Below are positions 1-5,955 of a stretch of DNA of 16,764 nucleotides, one piece after another. The translations under genes and the position numbers were made by a program. Location: positions 1 to 16,764 of the forward strand of contig WAJX01000216.1 in assembly GCA_015523665.1 (NCBI GenBank), written 5' to 3'. Each line of letters starts with the position of its first letter. The first letter of the stretch is position 1. The stretch is from Ferroglobus sp. GTDB lineage: Archaea; Halobacteriota; Archaeoglobi; Archaeoglobales; Archaeoglobaceae. The notes below the pieces were generated by a model. That model saw nothing but the letters and a program-made list of their open reading frames with translations. It had not been told where the DNA came from and did no database searches.

Positions 1-270
1 CCCTCTGACCAAGAAAATATAAAGAGAAGTGTTGAGAGCATAGGAAAAGATCTAATTGATGAACTCCCTGGATTGACAAAAGGACAAGCTCTGGTTTCAG
101 GAGTAGCTATAAATGCACCCGTTTTAATTAGAGTTAGAGAAAGATTGACAACCCATGGAGGGATGAGTAAGAACGCTCCTATAGAATGGTTGAGTTGGAT
201 AGAGAAGACTATGAAGAGTGAGGAAAAGGTAAAGATAGTAAGTGAGAAACCTAGATTTTTCTGGGAATAA
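1..270 (+). CDS. HerA-like ATPase/helicase, C-terminal fragment (cut by window edge)
   Basis: The frame is open from base 1 to the TAA at 268-270 and gives 89 residues, so only the C-terminus is present. The segment GKDLIDELPGLTKGQALVSG followed by an APVLIRVRERLTTHGG-like stretch matches the C-terminal end of HerA/DUF87 (COG0433) hexameric ATPases, where a strand carrying 'G-x-A-x-x-x-G' precedes 'VxxRxR...HGG'. HerA works with NurA in DNA end resection at double-strand breaks; other COG0433 members drive DNA translocation in mobile elements. The Walker motifs lie outside the window, so catalytic competence cannot be judged. An internal ATG at base 73 is not a likely start because the family homology begins before it. 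The methyltransferase gene follows after 17 nt on the same strand, so the two may be co-transcribed. Confidence 0.75.
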   Translation, partial: PSDQENIKRSVESIGKDLIDELPGLTKGQALVSGVAINAPVLIRVRERLTTHGGMSKNAPIEWLSWIEKTMKSEEKVKIVSEKPRFFWE

Positions 271-287
271 GAAATGAAGGATAAGAA

Positions 288-902
288 ATGAGATTAGATC
301 TGTTTCTTTTCAAAAAAGGATTTTTTGAGAGTAGAGTGAAAGCAAAAGAAGCGATTAAAAGAGGATTCGTAAAAGTTAATGGAAATATAATTAAAAAACC
401 GTCGTATGAAGTGAAGGGAGATGAAAGGATTGAAATCATTGAAAATATAAAACCTAAAGGATACTACAAAATTAAAGAACTTGACGAAGAATGGAATTTT
501 ATAAAAACGGGATTGCAAATACTAGATCTGGGAAGTAGTGCTGGAGGATTCATAATCTACGCTTTAGAGAAAAATTGTAAAGTTATTGGAATAGAGATCA
601 GTAAAGATTTTGAGGACAAACTGAGAGAGATTGAAAGAGAGAATGCGAATGTTAAGATTTACATAGAGAACGTTTTTAATTTTAATGTAGAGTTGCCAGA
701 GTTGGATGTAATATTATGTGATCTAACTTTAGAGCCTGAAATCTCATTCAGAGCTTTAGAAAAGTTTCTTCCGATGTTAAAAAGCGATGGAAAAATACTT
801 TTCATCTCTAAAGGGAGGGAGTTCTCATTTCCTAAGAATGTAAAAGTTTTGAAAAGCAAGAAAGGTGAGAAAGAATACTACTACTTACTTAAAAAAATTT
901 AA
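288..902 (+). CDS. S4-domain and FtsJ/RrmJ-like RNA methyltransferase (TlyA-like)
   Basis: This 204-residue protein has two recognisable parts. Residues 1-55 form an S4 RNA-binding domain (MRLDLFLFKKG, then RVKAKEAIKRGFVKVNG, then a GDxIEI-like end). Residues about 75-200 form a Rossmann methyltransferase with the SAM motif ILDLGSSAGGF (78-88), an acidic end of strand 2 (GIEIS, 101-105) and VILCDLT (141-147) as the FtsJ-type strand 4. The order matches TlyA-type proteins, which 2'-O-methylate rRNA, but it is shorter than bacterial TlyA (about 250-270 residues). The expected FtsJ catalytic Lys/Asp set is plausible around D145 and K175, but I cannot confirm it. It starts 17 nt after the HerA-like stop and has a weak purine-rich leader. 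It converges on the secreted-protein gene at 923. Confidence 0.8.
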   Translation: MRLDLFLFKKGFFESRVKAKEAIKRGFVKVNGNIIKKPSYEVKGDERIEIIENIKPKGYYKIKELDEEWNFIKTGLQILDLGSSAGGFIIYALEKNCKVIGIEISKDFEDKLREIERENANVKIYIENVFNFNVELPELDVILCDLTLEPEISFRALEKFLPMLKSDGKILFISKGREFSFPKNVKVLKSKKGEKEYYYLLKKI

Positions 903-931
903 AAATTTTATTTAAATAAACTTTAAATTTT
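894..931. terminator. All-AT inverted repeat spanning two convergent stop codons
   Basis: AAAATTTAAA (894-903) and TTTAAATTTT (922-931) are perfect 10-nt inverted arms around an 18-nt loop. They cover the stop codons of both converging genes (TAA at 900-902 and, on the minus strand, 923-925). The position suggests a bidirectional terminator, but the arms contain no G-C pair and such repeats arise easily in AT-rich DNA. Confidence 0.3.
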
Positions 932-1324
932 ATATGGGATTATATTCTCAGGAATGTAAGAGGTGTTGATAAGCCAAAAATCACCATACTGGCTGTGTAG
1001 TTTGAGATTGATTGTGGAATTTAAATAAACTCTCTCAAAAACAGCGTAACCATCTAAAAACTTGTTTTGAAATTCAACAACAGCTCTATCAAAAGTAACT
1101 GAAATTATTGTAAAATTTGATGAATTTAGCATGTCTTCAACCATATGTTTTAAATTCTCAGCACCAAAGAGAACTACAATAATCATCTCAAAAGGAGAGA
1201 GATTAAAGTGAAAGATGACTTTAGTTGAATTTAAATTGTAATAGACTTCAGCATACGAAATTTCAGCTGCTGAGGAGATACTGATGAGTGCGAGTATTGA
1301 AAGTAAAGTAAACACAATGCGCAT
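923..1324 (-). CDS. Small predicted secreted protein, unknown function
   Basis: This 133-residue protein begins with a clear Sec signal peptide: MRI, a hydrophobic core VFTLLSILALISIS, then SSAAE with probable cleavage near residues 19-20. The mature part of about 113 residues is beta-rich in appearance (alternating hydrophobics, several Tyr and Phe) and contains Asn-x-Ser/Thr sequons (for example NSS, NST, NTS) that could be glycosylated on an archaeal cell surface. There is one further hydrophobic stretch (MIIVVLFGA, about residues 47-55), too short for a confident membrane helix. No cysteines or known catalytic motifs are visible. I do not recognise the family. It converges with the methyltransferase gene across a 20-nt gap. 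Confidence 0.6.
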   Translation of the reverse strand: MRIVFTLLSILALISISSAAEISYAEVYYNLNSTKVIFHFNLSPFEMIIVVLFGAENLKHMVEDMLNSSNFTIISVTFDRAVVEFQNKFLDGYAVFERVYLNSTINLKLHSQYGDFWLINTSYIPENIIPYKI

Positions 1325-1447
1325 CAGCTACTTCTTAGTTTTAAGTAATATAAAGATTGCCTTTACTGGTTTTTGAATCGTGGCAAAGTTTGATAATCTT
1401 AACTAAAATAATAATAAAATTAAAAATAACAAATTAAATTAGCCATA

Positions 1448-1627
1448 TCATTCTTTAATTTCTTTTAACTTCTTTTCTTTTAACTTCTTCAAAGCTCTTT
1501 TAATTTTTAAATCAAGATACCTTCTTTCGTATTCTTTTCCTAAACTTTTTCTGTAACTTTTATATTGCTCATCTATAAGCTTAAACAACTCATCCTCTGA
1601 TTTTTCTATCTTCTCACATTTCCTCAT
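1448..1627 (-). CDS. Small Lys/Glu-rich helical protein, unknown
   Basis: This 59-residue frame runs from an ATG (1625-1627) to a TGA (1448-1450). The product starts MRKCEKIEKSEDELFKLIDE, continues as a highly charged, probably coiled-coil helix (YERRYLDLKIKRALKKLKEK) and ends KEIKE. A TATA-like TTTATAAA on the minus strand (1651-1658) is centred about 28 nt before the ATG, as expected for a leaderless archaeal transcript, and an in-frame stop immediately precedes the ATG, so this is the only start. It sits between the secreted-protein gene and tRNA-Leu. I do not recognise it; small basic helical proteins of this kind occur in toxin-antitoxin pairs and mobile elements, but no partner is visible. 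Confidence 0.45.
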   Translation of the reverse strand: MRKCEKIEKSEDELFKLIDEQYKSYRKSLGKEYERRYLDLKIKRALKKLKEKKLKEIKE

Positions 1628-1650
1628 CTATCGTTCATAGCTGATACATT

Positions 1651-1658
1651 TTTATAAA
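1651..1658 (-). promoter_or_regulatory. TATA box for the 59-residue ORF
   Basis: TTTATAAA lies about 28 nt upstream of the ATG at 1627, the spacing of a leaderless archaeal promoter. It is the main support for the small gene being expressed. Confidence 0.4.
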
Positions 1659-1698
1659 ACCATCTATTATACACCACTAATATTAATATCCACAAACG

Positions 1699-1706
1699 CT
1701 TTAAAT
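1699..1706 (+). promoter_or_regulatory. Box A (TATA) promoter element of tRNA-Leu
   Basis: CTTTAAAT ends about 33 nt before the first tRNA base (1739). This places transcription start a few bases upstream of the mature 5' end, as usual for archaeal tRNA genes. Confidence 0.55.
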
Positions 1707-1714
1707 CCAAGAAC

Positions 1715-2101
1715 TCAATAACTAATGTTACTAATGTAGCGGGGGTTGCCGAGCCAGGAAAAGGCGCAGGGCTTAAGACCCTGTCCCGAAGGGGTCCGCG
1801 GGTTCAAATCCCGCCCCCCGCATGGTATCAGAATTTCTCTAAGTTTCTCTTCTAGAATAGAGTTAATATCAATTCCCAATGCCGTAAAAACGGTAGCTAT
1901 ATTTTTATTTACTTTAACAAACTCGAAAAGGTTGTCCAACTGTTGGTCTAAAGAGATTAGGAAGTTCTTATCATCAAGCTGATATATCTTAGCTTCTTTT
2001 CCTATAATCTCTCTGAACTCTAAAGGAGATCTAACAATTGGATATTTAAATCCTTTTTTTGCTTTCTTCTTTCCTATAATTGATTTTCCAACTAACTTCA
2101 T
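1715..2101 (-). pseudogene. int(N)-like fragment of SSV-type integrase, running antisense into tRNA-Leu
   Basis: This 128-codon frame has an ATG at 2099-2101 preceded by a good Shine-Dalgarno sequence (AGAGGTGAT on the minus strand, about 2109-2116). Residues 1 to about 93 are genuine-looking (MKLVGKSIIGKKKAKKGFKY, then IVRSPLEFREIIGKEAKIYQ, ending EEKLREILIP). From residue about 94 the frame simply translates the antisense of tRNA-Leu (CGGRDLNPRTPSGQGLKPCA) and stops beyond it. In SSV-type archaeal integrases the attachment site lies inside int, so integration into a tRNA leaves an N-terminal int piece reading into the tRNA 3' end, which is the geometry here. The first 93 residues have no recognised catalytic motif. 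An alternative is an unrelated AbrB-like small DNA-binding protein truncated at the tRNA. Translation signals look intact, so a short product could still be made. Confidence 0.5.
1739..1822 (+). tRNA. tRNA-Leu (anticodon UAA)
   Basis: An 84-nt type II tRNA folds completely. The acceptor arms GCGGGGG (1739-1745) and CCCCCGC (1815-1821) pair over 7 bp with discriminator A1822. The anticodon stem CAGGG/CCCTG (1767-1771/1779-1783) encloses loop CTTAAGA with anticodon TAA at 1774-1776. A long variable arm (TCCCGAAGGGG region) identifies a leucine tRNA. The T arm GCGGG/CCCGC encloses TTCAAAT (1803-1809). There is no intron, and CCA is not encoded (CA then TGG follows). This is the only G+C-rich island in the region, consistent with a thermophile's structural RNA. 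Its 3' half is overlapped in antisense by the integrase N-terminal remnant, so it is an integration target. Confidence 0.97.
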
Positions 2102-2104
2102 TTT

Positions 2105-2502
2105 TTAATCACCTCTTTCTTTAATTTTTCCAATTTCATAATCAAAATCAATAAAACCATCAATGATACTTTCAAAATCTGAGGGCATGTAATCTATCCA
2201 TCTGACTTTTAACACATTTTAGCTCTCTTTTAATGCTTCTGCAAAATCTCTAGATATGATATTTCTATGCTTGCAGAAATTTATTAAATTCCTAAGAGCT
2301 AGAGTTATGTTCTTTCGACTGGTGAATTCTCGACTATAGACAATACATCCCCTTTATTGTGTTTTTAACAAAGCTATTCAGATATCTAATAAGTTGGGTT
2401 TATGCGTTCTTTAGAAGTCATATTTCGAAACCGTTTCACAAAATTCTCTCTTAAATCTCTGTATTTTTGTATTTTATTGTTATTTTTATTATACCCCCAA
2501 AT
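2105..2502 (-). pseudogene. Frameshifted core-binding domain relic of an SSV-type tyrosine integrase
   Basis: Read on the minus strand, three frames together give one protein-like stretch. The first frame (about 2502-2389) reads KYRDLRENFVKRFRNMTSKE. The next (about 2393-2349) reads LIRYLNSFVKNTIKG. The third (about 2344-2105) reads ITLALRNLINF, RNIISRDFAEAL and then, after an in-frame TAA at 2219-2221, KVRWIDYMPSDFESI. This resembles the core-binding domain of SSV-type integrases, whose SSV1 member, as I recall it, has RNIIHDEFADKI followed by KVKKANADIYIPTLEEI. The catalytic domain (R...HxxR...Y) is absent. The relic ends 3 nt before the ATG of the int(N)-like frame, so the interior of the element appears deleted. 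At least two frameshifts and one stop make it non-functional. The upstream limit is approximate. Confidence 0.6.
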
Positions 2503-2663
2503 CTTATGACTCCTGTCACATAAGAGTGAGTTCAAACATCTCCATATGTATTTATAATTAATATAAATACAAATTATTGTAAATTAAGTTATTATAAATT
2601 TCCATACTTAAAAGTTAAAGATAAAGATGATGATAAAATAAACAAAAAGTTAAACTCAGATAA

Positions 2664-2674
2664 ATTTTTAAAAT
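2664..2674 (+). promoter_or_regulatory. TATA box of the YHS-domain gene
   Basis: ATTTTTAAAAT is centred about 26 nt upstream of the ATG at 2695, with no Shine-Dalgarno sequence between, so the transcript is probably leaderless. Confidence 0.45.
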
Positions 2675-2694
2675 TATGTTTATAGAAAACATAT

Positions 2695-2868
2695 ATGCCA
2701 GATGTGTTGAAGGATCCAGTTTGCGGGATGAAGGTTGACAAAAGTTCAAAATGGAAGAGTGAATACAAAGGCAAGACGTACTATTTTTGTGCTCCAGGAT
2801 GTAAATTTCTTTTTGAAAAAGATCCAGAGAAATATATAAAAGGTGGCCCTATAGGTATGCCTGAATAG
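2695..2868 (+). CDS. YHS-domain small metal-binding protein
   Basis: This 57-residue protein is essentially a stand-alone YHS domain: DPVCGMKV (7-14), the aromatic YYFCAPGCK core (29-37) and FEKDPEKYI (40-48). C10, C32 and C36 are the likely metal-ligand positions, following the Cys-Gly-Met and Cys-x-x-x-Cys pattern of the family. YHS domains are found alone or fused to heavy-metal P-type ATPases and are taken to bind or sense metals such as copper; the role of this free-standing copy is unknown. It starts at the only ATG, 26 nt after a TATA box, and ends before one copy of the 27-bp inverted repeat. It lies alone between the integrase relic and the repeat, so it may be a survivor of element cargo or simply a host gene. 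Confidence 0.8.
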   Translation: MPDVLKDPVCGMKVDKSSKWKSEYKGKTYYFCAPGCKFLFEKDPEKYIKGGPIGMPE

Positions 2869-2882
2869 TTAATTGATGTTGA

Positions 2883-2909
2883 AACACCCACCCCTTTATT
2901 TCCTGTGGA
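2883..2909 (+). repeat. 27-bp inverted repeat, copy 1
   Basis: The 27 bases starting AACACCCACCCCTTTATTTC and ending TGTGGA are the exact reverse complement of 5777-5803. Similarity stops sharply on both sides, so the unit is precisely bounded. A run this long and C-rich is not chance in such AT-rich DNA. It lies 14 nt after the YHS-gene stop. Confidence 0.9.
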
Positions 2910-3138
2910 AATTATTTCTTAGAAAGTTTAATCAGTTGAATAAATAAACTAAAGGGGTGTGATTAAATATATTACAAATATGTATATAGTAGAACAATTT
3001 ATTTTATTATTAATTTTACATCACACATACATCATGTATCAATTTTTATTTTTTATTTATTTTTAAATTTAAATTAATTTTAATAACAATTTAATAATCA
3101 TCTAATAATCATTTATTCAACTACCAATTTCTATTAGA
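2910..3138. other. AT-rich intergenic region without recognisable gene
   Basis: Apart from the partial repeat at 2946-2960 this stretch is long runs of A and T (for example the region around 3040-3120). I see no open frame, RNA fold or promoter that I can support. It is the likely 3' region of both the YHS gene and the UPF0147 gene. Confidence 0.5.
2946..2960. repeat. Degenerate partial copy of the 27-bp repeat
   Basis: AAACTAAAGGGGTGT resembles the AAATAAAGGGGTG core of the 5777-5803 copy, with one inserted base. Its TAAAGGGGT (2950-2958) is exactly complementary to ACCCCTTTA (2890-2898) in copy 1, so the transcript of this 3' region could pair with a 51-nt loop. Confidence 0.45.
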
Positions 3139-3393
3139 TCATTCAACAGCTAATCTCTCAAGTTGACTGGATAAATTCCATATCATCGTTCTCACATGCA
3201 TAGGCAAATTCGGATCAGCAGAGAGTTCTTCTAAAGTTGAGATCGCCGAAGCTGCTTTAACAGCAATACTTTCCTTCTCAGAGGTTAAGCTCTCCTTTAT
3301 TTCACTTGCAACTCTCCTTATATTTCTCGGTACTGTATCGTCATGAATAATTCTATCGAGAATTTCAAGAGCGTTTTGTAGAGCTTCGTTCAT
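3139..3393 (-). CDS. UPF0147 family protein
   Basis: This 84-residue all-helical protein matches the archaeal UPF0147 family (COG1698): an N-terminal ALEILDRIIHDDTVPRNIRR segment, then a conserved Ala/Glu-rich middle, then DPNLPMHVRTMIWNLSSQLE. The two DxTVPRNIRR and DPNLPMHVRT halves look like an internal duplication of a helix-loop-helix unit. The function is unknown; the family is widespread and conserved in archaea. The start is fixed by a very strong Shine-Dalgarno sequence on the minus strand, GGAGGTGGTG (3396-3405), one of the strongest in the window. The gene is divergent from the p27-like gene across only 48 nt. Confidence 0.9.
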   Translation of the reverse strand: MNEALQNALEILDRIIHDDTVPRNIRRVASEIKESLTSEKESIAVKAASAISTLEELSADPNLPMHVRTMIWNLSSQLERLAVE

Positions 3394-3441
3394 AACACCA
3401 CCTCCGAAAAGGATTATTAAGTTTAGCTTTCATCTAAAAGC

Positions 3442-3816
3442 ATGGAGGATAAAAAAATTTCGGAAGCTGTTGAATTACTATATAAGGGAGGGAAGATGTT
3501 ATCATACCATTGTCCAGAATGTAATTTGCCATTATTTAAATATGAAGAGAAGATCATATGTCCCAGTTGCAATGTGGAATATGATGAATTATTAGAGGAG
3601 AAAGAGGTTGAAGAGAAGAAAACTAAAGATGTTGAAGTGGTTGAGGTTAAACCTGACAAATTAACACCAACATCCATTGAAAAAAATATTTTAATTCTTA
3701 TAGAAAAACTTACAATAAAAGCTCATAATTCTGAGAGTATTGCTGAAATAAATGAACTCTTGGAGACAATTAATAAAGCTTTAAACATACTTGAAAAAAT
3801 CAGAAAAATAAATTAA
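3442..3816 (+). CDS. p27-autoantigen (Sjogren's/scleroderma autoantigen 1) family zinc-ribbon protein
   Basis: The protein has 124 residues. The N-terminal part contains ISEAVELLYKGGKMLSYHC followed by a zinc ribbon with C24, C27, C40 and C43 (CPEC...CPSC). This is the layout of the archaeal homologues of the Sjogren's syndrome/scleroderma autoantigen 1 family (COG1645). A low-complexity acidic/lysine linker (about 50-75) is followed by a C-terminal helix (about 80-124). The family is found throughout archaea; its biochemical role is unknown to me, and a nucleic-acid or protein-binding role is only inferred from the zinc ribbon. It is divergent from UPF0147 and converges on the glycyl-tRNA synthetase gene, whose stop lies 21 nt away. 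Confidence 0.85.
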   Translation: MEDKKISEAVELLYKGGKMLSYHCPECNLPLFKYEEKIICPSCNVEYDELLEEKEVEEKKTKDVEVVEVKPDKLTPTSIEKNILILIEKLTIKAHNSESIAEINELLETINKALNILEKIRKIN

Positions 3817-3837
3817 TTTTATATTATTTATTTTTCG

Positions 3838-5559
3838 TTAGCTATATAAAATACCAAATTTTTCAATACTCTCTTCTGTCGATAATAATTTTTTAAGTAC
3901 ATCAACCAATTCAGAAATTTTAACTCTTATTTGCTTTGTTGTATCTCTATCTCTTATAGTTACTGTATCATCCTCGAGAGTTTGGTGGTCGATGGTTATG
4001 CAAAAAGGAGTGCCAATCTCATCATACCTTCTATATCTCCTGCCAATACTACCCGTATTATCATATTCAGTAAAAATCCCAGATTCTTTTAAGATTCTTA
4101 CAACTTCTAAAGCTTTCCTTTCAAATTCGTCTTTTGAAAGAAGAGGAAGAACTGCAACTTTAACTGGAGCTATCCACCTCTTTAGCCTAAGAACTCTCCT
4201 CTCCTCTCCATCCACAACATCTCTGTCAAAAGCGTGTTCAAGAATTGTATATGTAATTCTATCAAGTCCAAAAGAAGGTTCAACAACATGAGGAATAACT
4301 CTTTCCCCATGAATTTCCTCTTCAACCTCTTTTATCTCATAGAACTCACTATCGATTACTATTTTCTCTCCATCTACTTCAATCTCAATCTTATTTTTTC
4401 CATTTTCATCAACAATGATATCATCAACATTCTCAAGTTTTGATAGTTTTTCAACAATCATTTTTGCCTTTTCTCTAAATACAGGACCGATTTTAGAGAT
4501 ATTTGGAAAAATTCTTTTTCTTCTTACTTTAACAGGTTCTTTGTATGGAATGAACACCGTTAGATCTTCTCCACTATATTGTATGTGTCTACTCAGATCA
4601 TAATCTCCTCTATCTGCAATTCCAACTATCTCAATCCAACCAAAACTTGTGAGGGTTTCAGCATCCCAGCAATCAACAGCATAATGAGCACGTTCATCAT
4701 CTTTGTGTTGTCTAAATCTCAGTTTTTCATCTTTTATCCCAGCTTTAATCAAAAAATCTCTCGTCTTTCCTATAAAATATGCTAAGAGTTCATGAGCAAT
4801 AATTCCTCTATTAACTGCCTCTCTCAATGTTATGAGATATTCTCTATCAAATTTATCGACAAGTTTAACTTTTTCATCTGCATATCTTTCAAATTCTGGG
4901 TGTGTTTTATCTTTAGGGTGAACAAAATACTCGAGTTCAGCTTGATTAAACTCTCTAAGCCTTATTACTCCCTGTCTCGGACTTATCTCATTTCTATAAG
5001 CTCTCCCAATTTGTGCAACGCCGAATGGAAGTTTATCTCTAAAGTAATTTGATAATCTTTTAAAGGATATAAATATACCTTGAGCAGTTTCAGGGCGGAG
5101 ATATCCGTTTTTCCCCTTACCAGGACCGATTTTTGTCTCAAACATTAAATTGAAATGGAATGGTTTGTCAAATTCACCCTCACACTCACATCTAAGGTTA
5201 AACTCTTCTATAACCTCCTCTACAATTCCAATACTTGGATCTACATCTATTCCAAGTTTTTCTTTTATATAATGATCAGCTCGAAAAACTTTTTTACACT
5301 CTTTACATTCAATTGCGATATCACTAAAACCTTCAACATGTCCAGAGGCTATGAAAACTTCTTCAATCCCAACTGTTGGAGAGTCGATTTCAACACATCT
5401 TTCATTTATAACAAAGAAATCTCTCCACAAGTTTTCTAAATTCCTTCTTAAACCATTACCGAGAGGGCCATAATCTATGAAGCCAGCTATTCCACCATAT
5501 ATCTCAAAAGATTGCCAGAGAAAACCTCTTCTAATAAGCATTTCCATGATTTTACTCAT
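3838..5559 (-). CDS. glyS: Glycyl-tRNA synthetase (alpha2 class II type)
   Basis: This 573-residue protein attaches glycine to tRNA-Gly in the cytoplasm. It is the archaeal/eukaryal dimeric type: the N-terminal GGIAGFIDYGPLG (22-34) covers motif 1, RPETAQG (155-161) is the family hallmark, GRAYRNEISPRQGVIRLREF (185-204) is motif 2 with the ATP-binding arginine, and EPSFGLDRI near residue 430 is motif 3. C85/C88 and C124/C126 probably form a zinc site in the insertion. The C-terminal 100 residues (WIAPVKVAVLP onward) are the anticodon-binding domain. The length is normal for archaea. The start at 5559 precedes conserved sequence; M5 or M7 would also be possible. The gene lies alone on its strand and ends close to the convergent p27-like gene. 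It lies wholly between the two 27-bp inverted repeats. Confidence 0.97.
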   Translation of the reverse strand: MSKIMEMLIRRGFLWQSFEIYGGIAGFIDYGPLGNGLRRNLENLWRDFFVINERCVEIDSPTVGIEEVFIASGHVEGFSDIAIECKECKKVFRADHYIKEKLGIDVDPSIGIVEEVIEEFNLRCECEGEFDKPFHFNLMFETKIGPGKGKNGYLRPETAQGIFISFKRLSNYFRDKLPFGVAQIGRAYRNEISPRQGVIRLREFNQAELEYFVHPKDKTHPEFERYADEKVKLVDKFDREYLITLREAVNRGIIAHELLAYFIGKTRDFLIKAGIKDEKLRFRQHKDDERAHYAVDCWDAETLTSFGWIEIVGIADRGDYDLSRHIQYSGEDLTVFIPYKEPVKVRRKRIFPNISKIGPVFREKAKMIVEKLSKLENVDDIIVDENGKNKIEIEVDGEKIVIDSEFYEIKEVEEEIHGERVIPHVVEPSFGLDRITYTILEHAFDRDVVDGEERRVLRLKRWIAPVKVAVLPLLSKDEFERKALEVVRILKESGIFTEYDNTGSIGRRYRRYDEIGTPFCITIDHQTLEDDTVTIRDRDTTKQIRVKISELVDVLKKLLSTEESIEKFGILYS

Positions 5560-5955
5560 GTTTTGAGGAGTGTACTAAAATCTTAATAATCTTTTTCATT
5601 GTTATTGTTGTTTTTTACTGATCTTCTACCAATGTATTTTATGTTAATAATATCTAACAAAAATTTTAATGTAAGTATAATGATAATATATTTGTTTATA
5701 TTTACTATATAAATAAAATACAGTAGATACATAATTTTTGACATCTTAATCATCATCGATAATTATCCGATCAATCTCCACAGGAAATAAAGGGGTGGGT
5801 GTTAGCAATATATTAATAATATTTTCCATAGAAATATTTGTGTATGAATATCGATTTAGCAATAAAAATAACTGCAAATAGTTATAGATATAGATATTGT
5901 TTAATAAAAATAATAAAAAATAAAAAATAATATAAACTTCAATTTAAGGAGAAGC
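5560..5955. other. Non-coding region between glyS and the DUF167 gene
   Basis: This 396-nt AT-rich stretch must hold the divergent promoters of glyS (minus strand; a weak TATA-like TTATTAAGA near 5585) and of the DUF167 gene. Its only distinctive content is the 27-bp repeat copy at 5777-5803. I see no open frame with gene-like composition. A C/D-box-like GATGATGA on the minus strand near 5750-5758 lacks a convincing D box. Confidence 0.5.
5777..5803 (-). repeat. 27-bp inverted repeat, copy 2
   Basis: The 27 bases starting TCCACAGGAAATAAAGGGGT are the exact reverse complement of 2883-2909. They lie in the glyS upstream region, about 217 nt from the glyS start and 153 nt before the DUF167 gene. 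Flanking bases are not shared with copy 1. Confidence 0.9.

Noticed and set aside
1746..1982. Plus-strand protein frame starting inside tRNA-Leu
   Set aside because: It is translated tRNA followed by the complement of the int(N)-like frame and has no protein-like features of its own.
2612..2660. C/D-box small RNA on the plus strand, from GATGATGA near 2627
   Set aside because: The downstream sequence gives CTCAGA rather than CTGA, and the surroundings are simple AT-rich sequence upstream of the YHS gene.
2883..2960. Orphan CRISPR repeat or mini-array
   Set aside because: The 27-mer occurs only twice in inverted orientation 2.9 kb apart, plus one degenerate core; there are no regularly spaced direct repeats and no cas genes.
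3992..5439. Several plus-strand frames of 60-100 residues
   Set aside because: All lie opposite the intact glycyl-tRNA synthetase gene and show only the biased composition of its complement.
5735..5765. C/D-box small RNA on the minus strand, from GATGATGA near 5750-5758
   Set aside because: A C-box-like motif is present, but I found no CUGA D box at a suitable distance and no D'/C' pair.
2883..5803. Composite transposon bounded by the 27-bp repeats
   Set aside because: The enclosed genes are core archaeal genes (glyS, UPF0147, p27-like), no transposase is present, and I see no direct target duplications next to the repeats.
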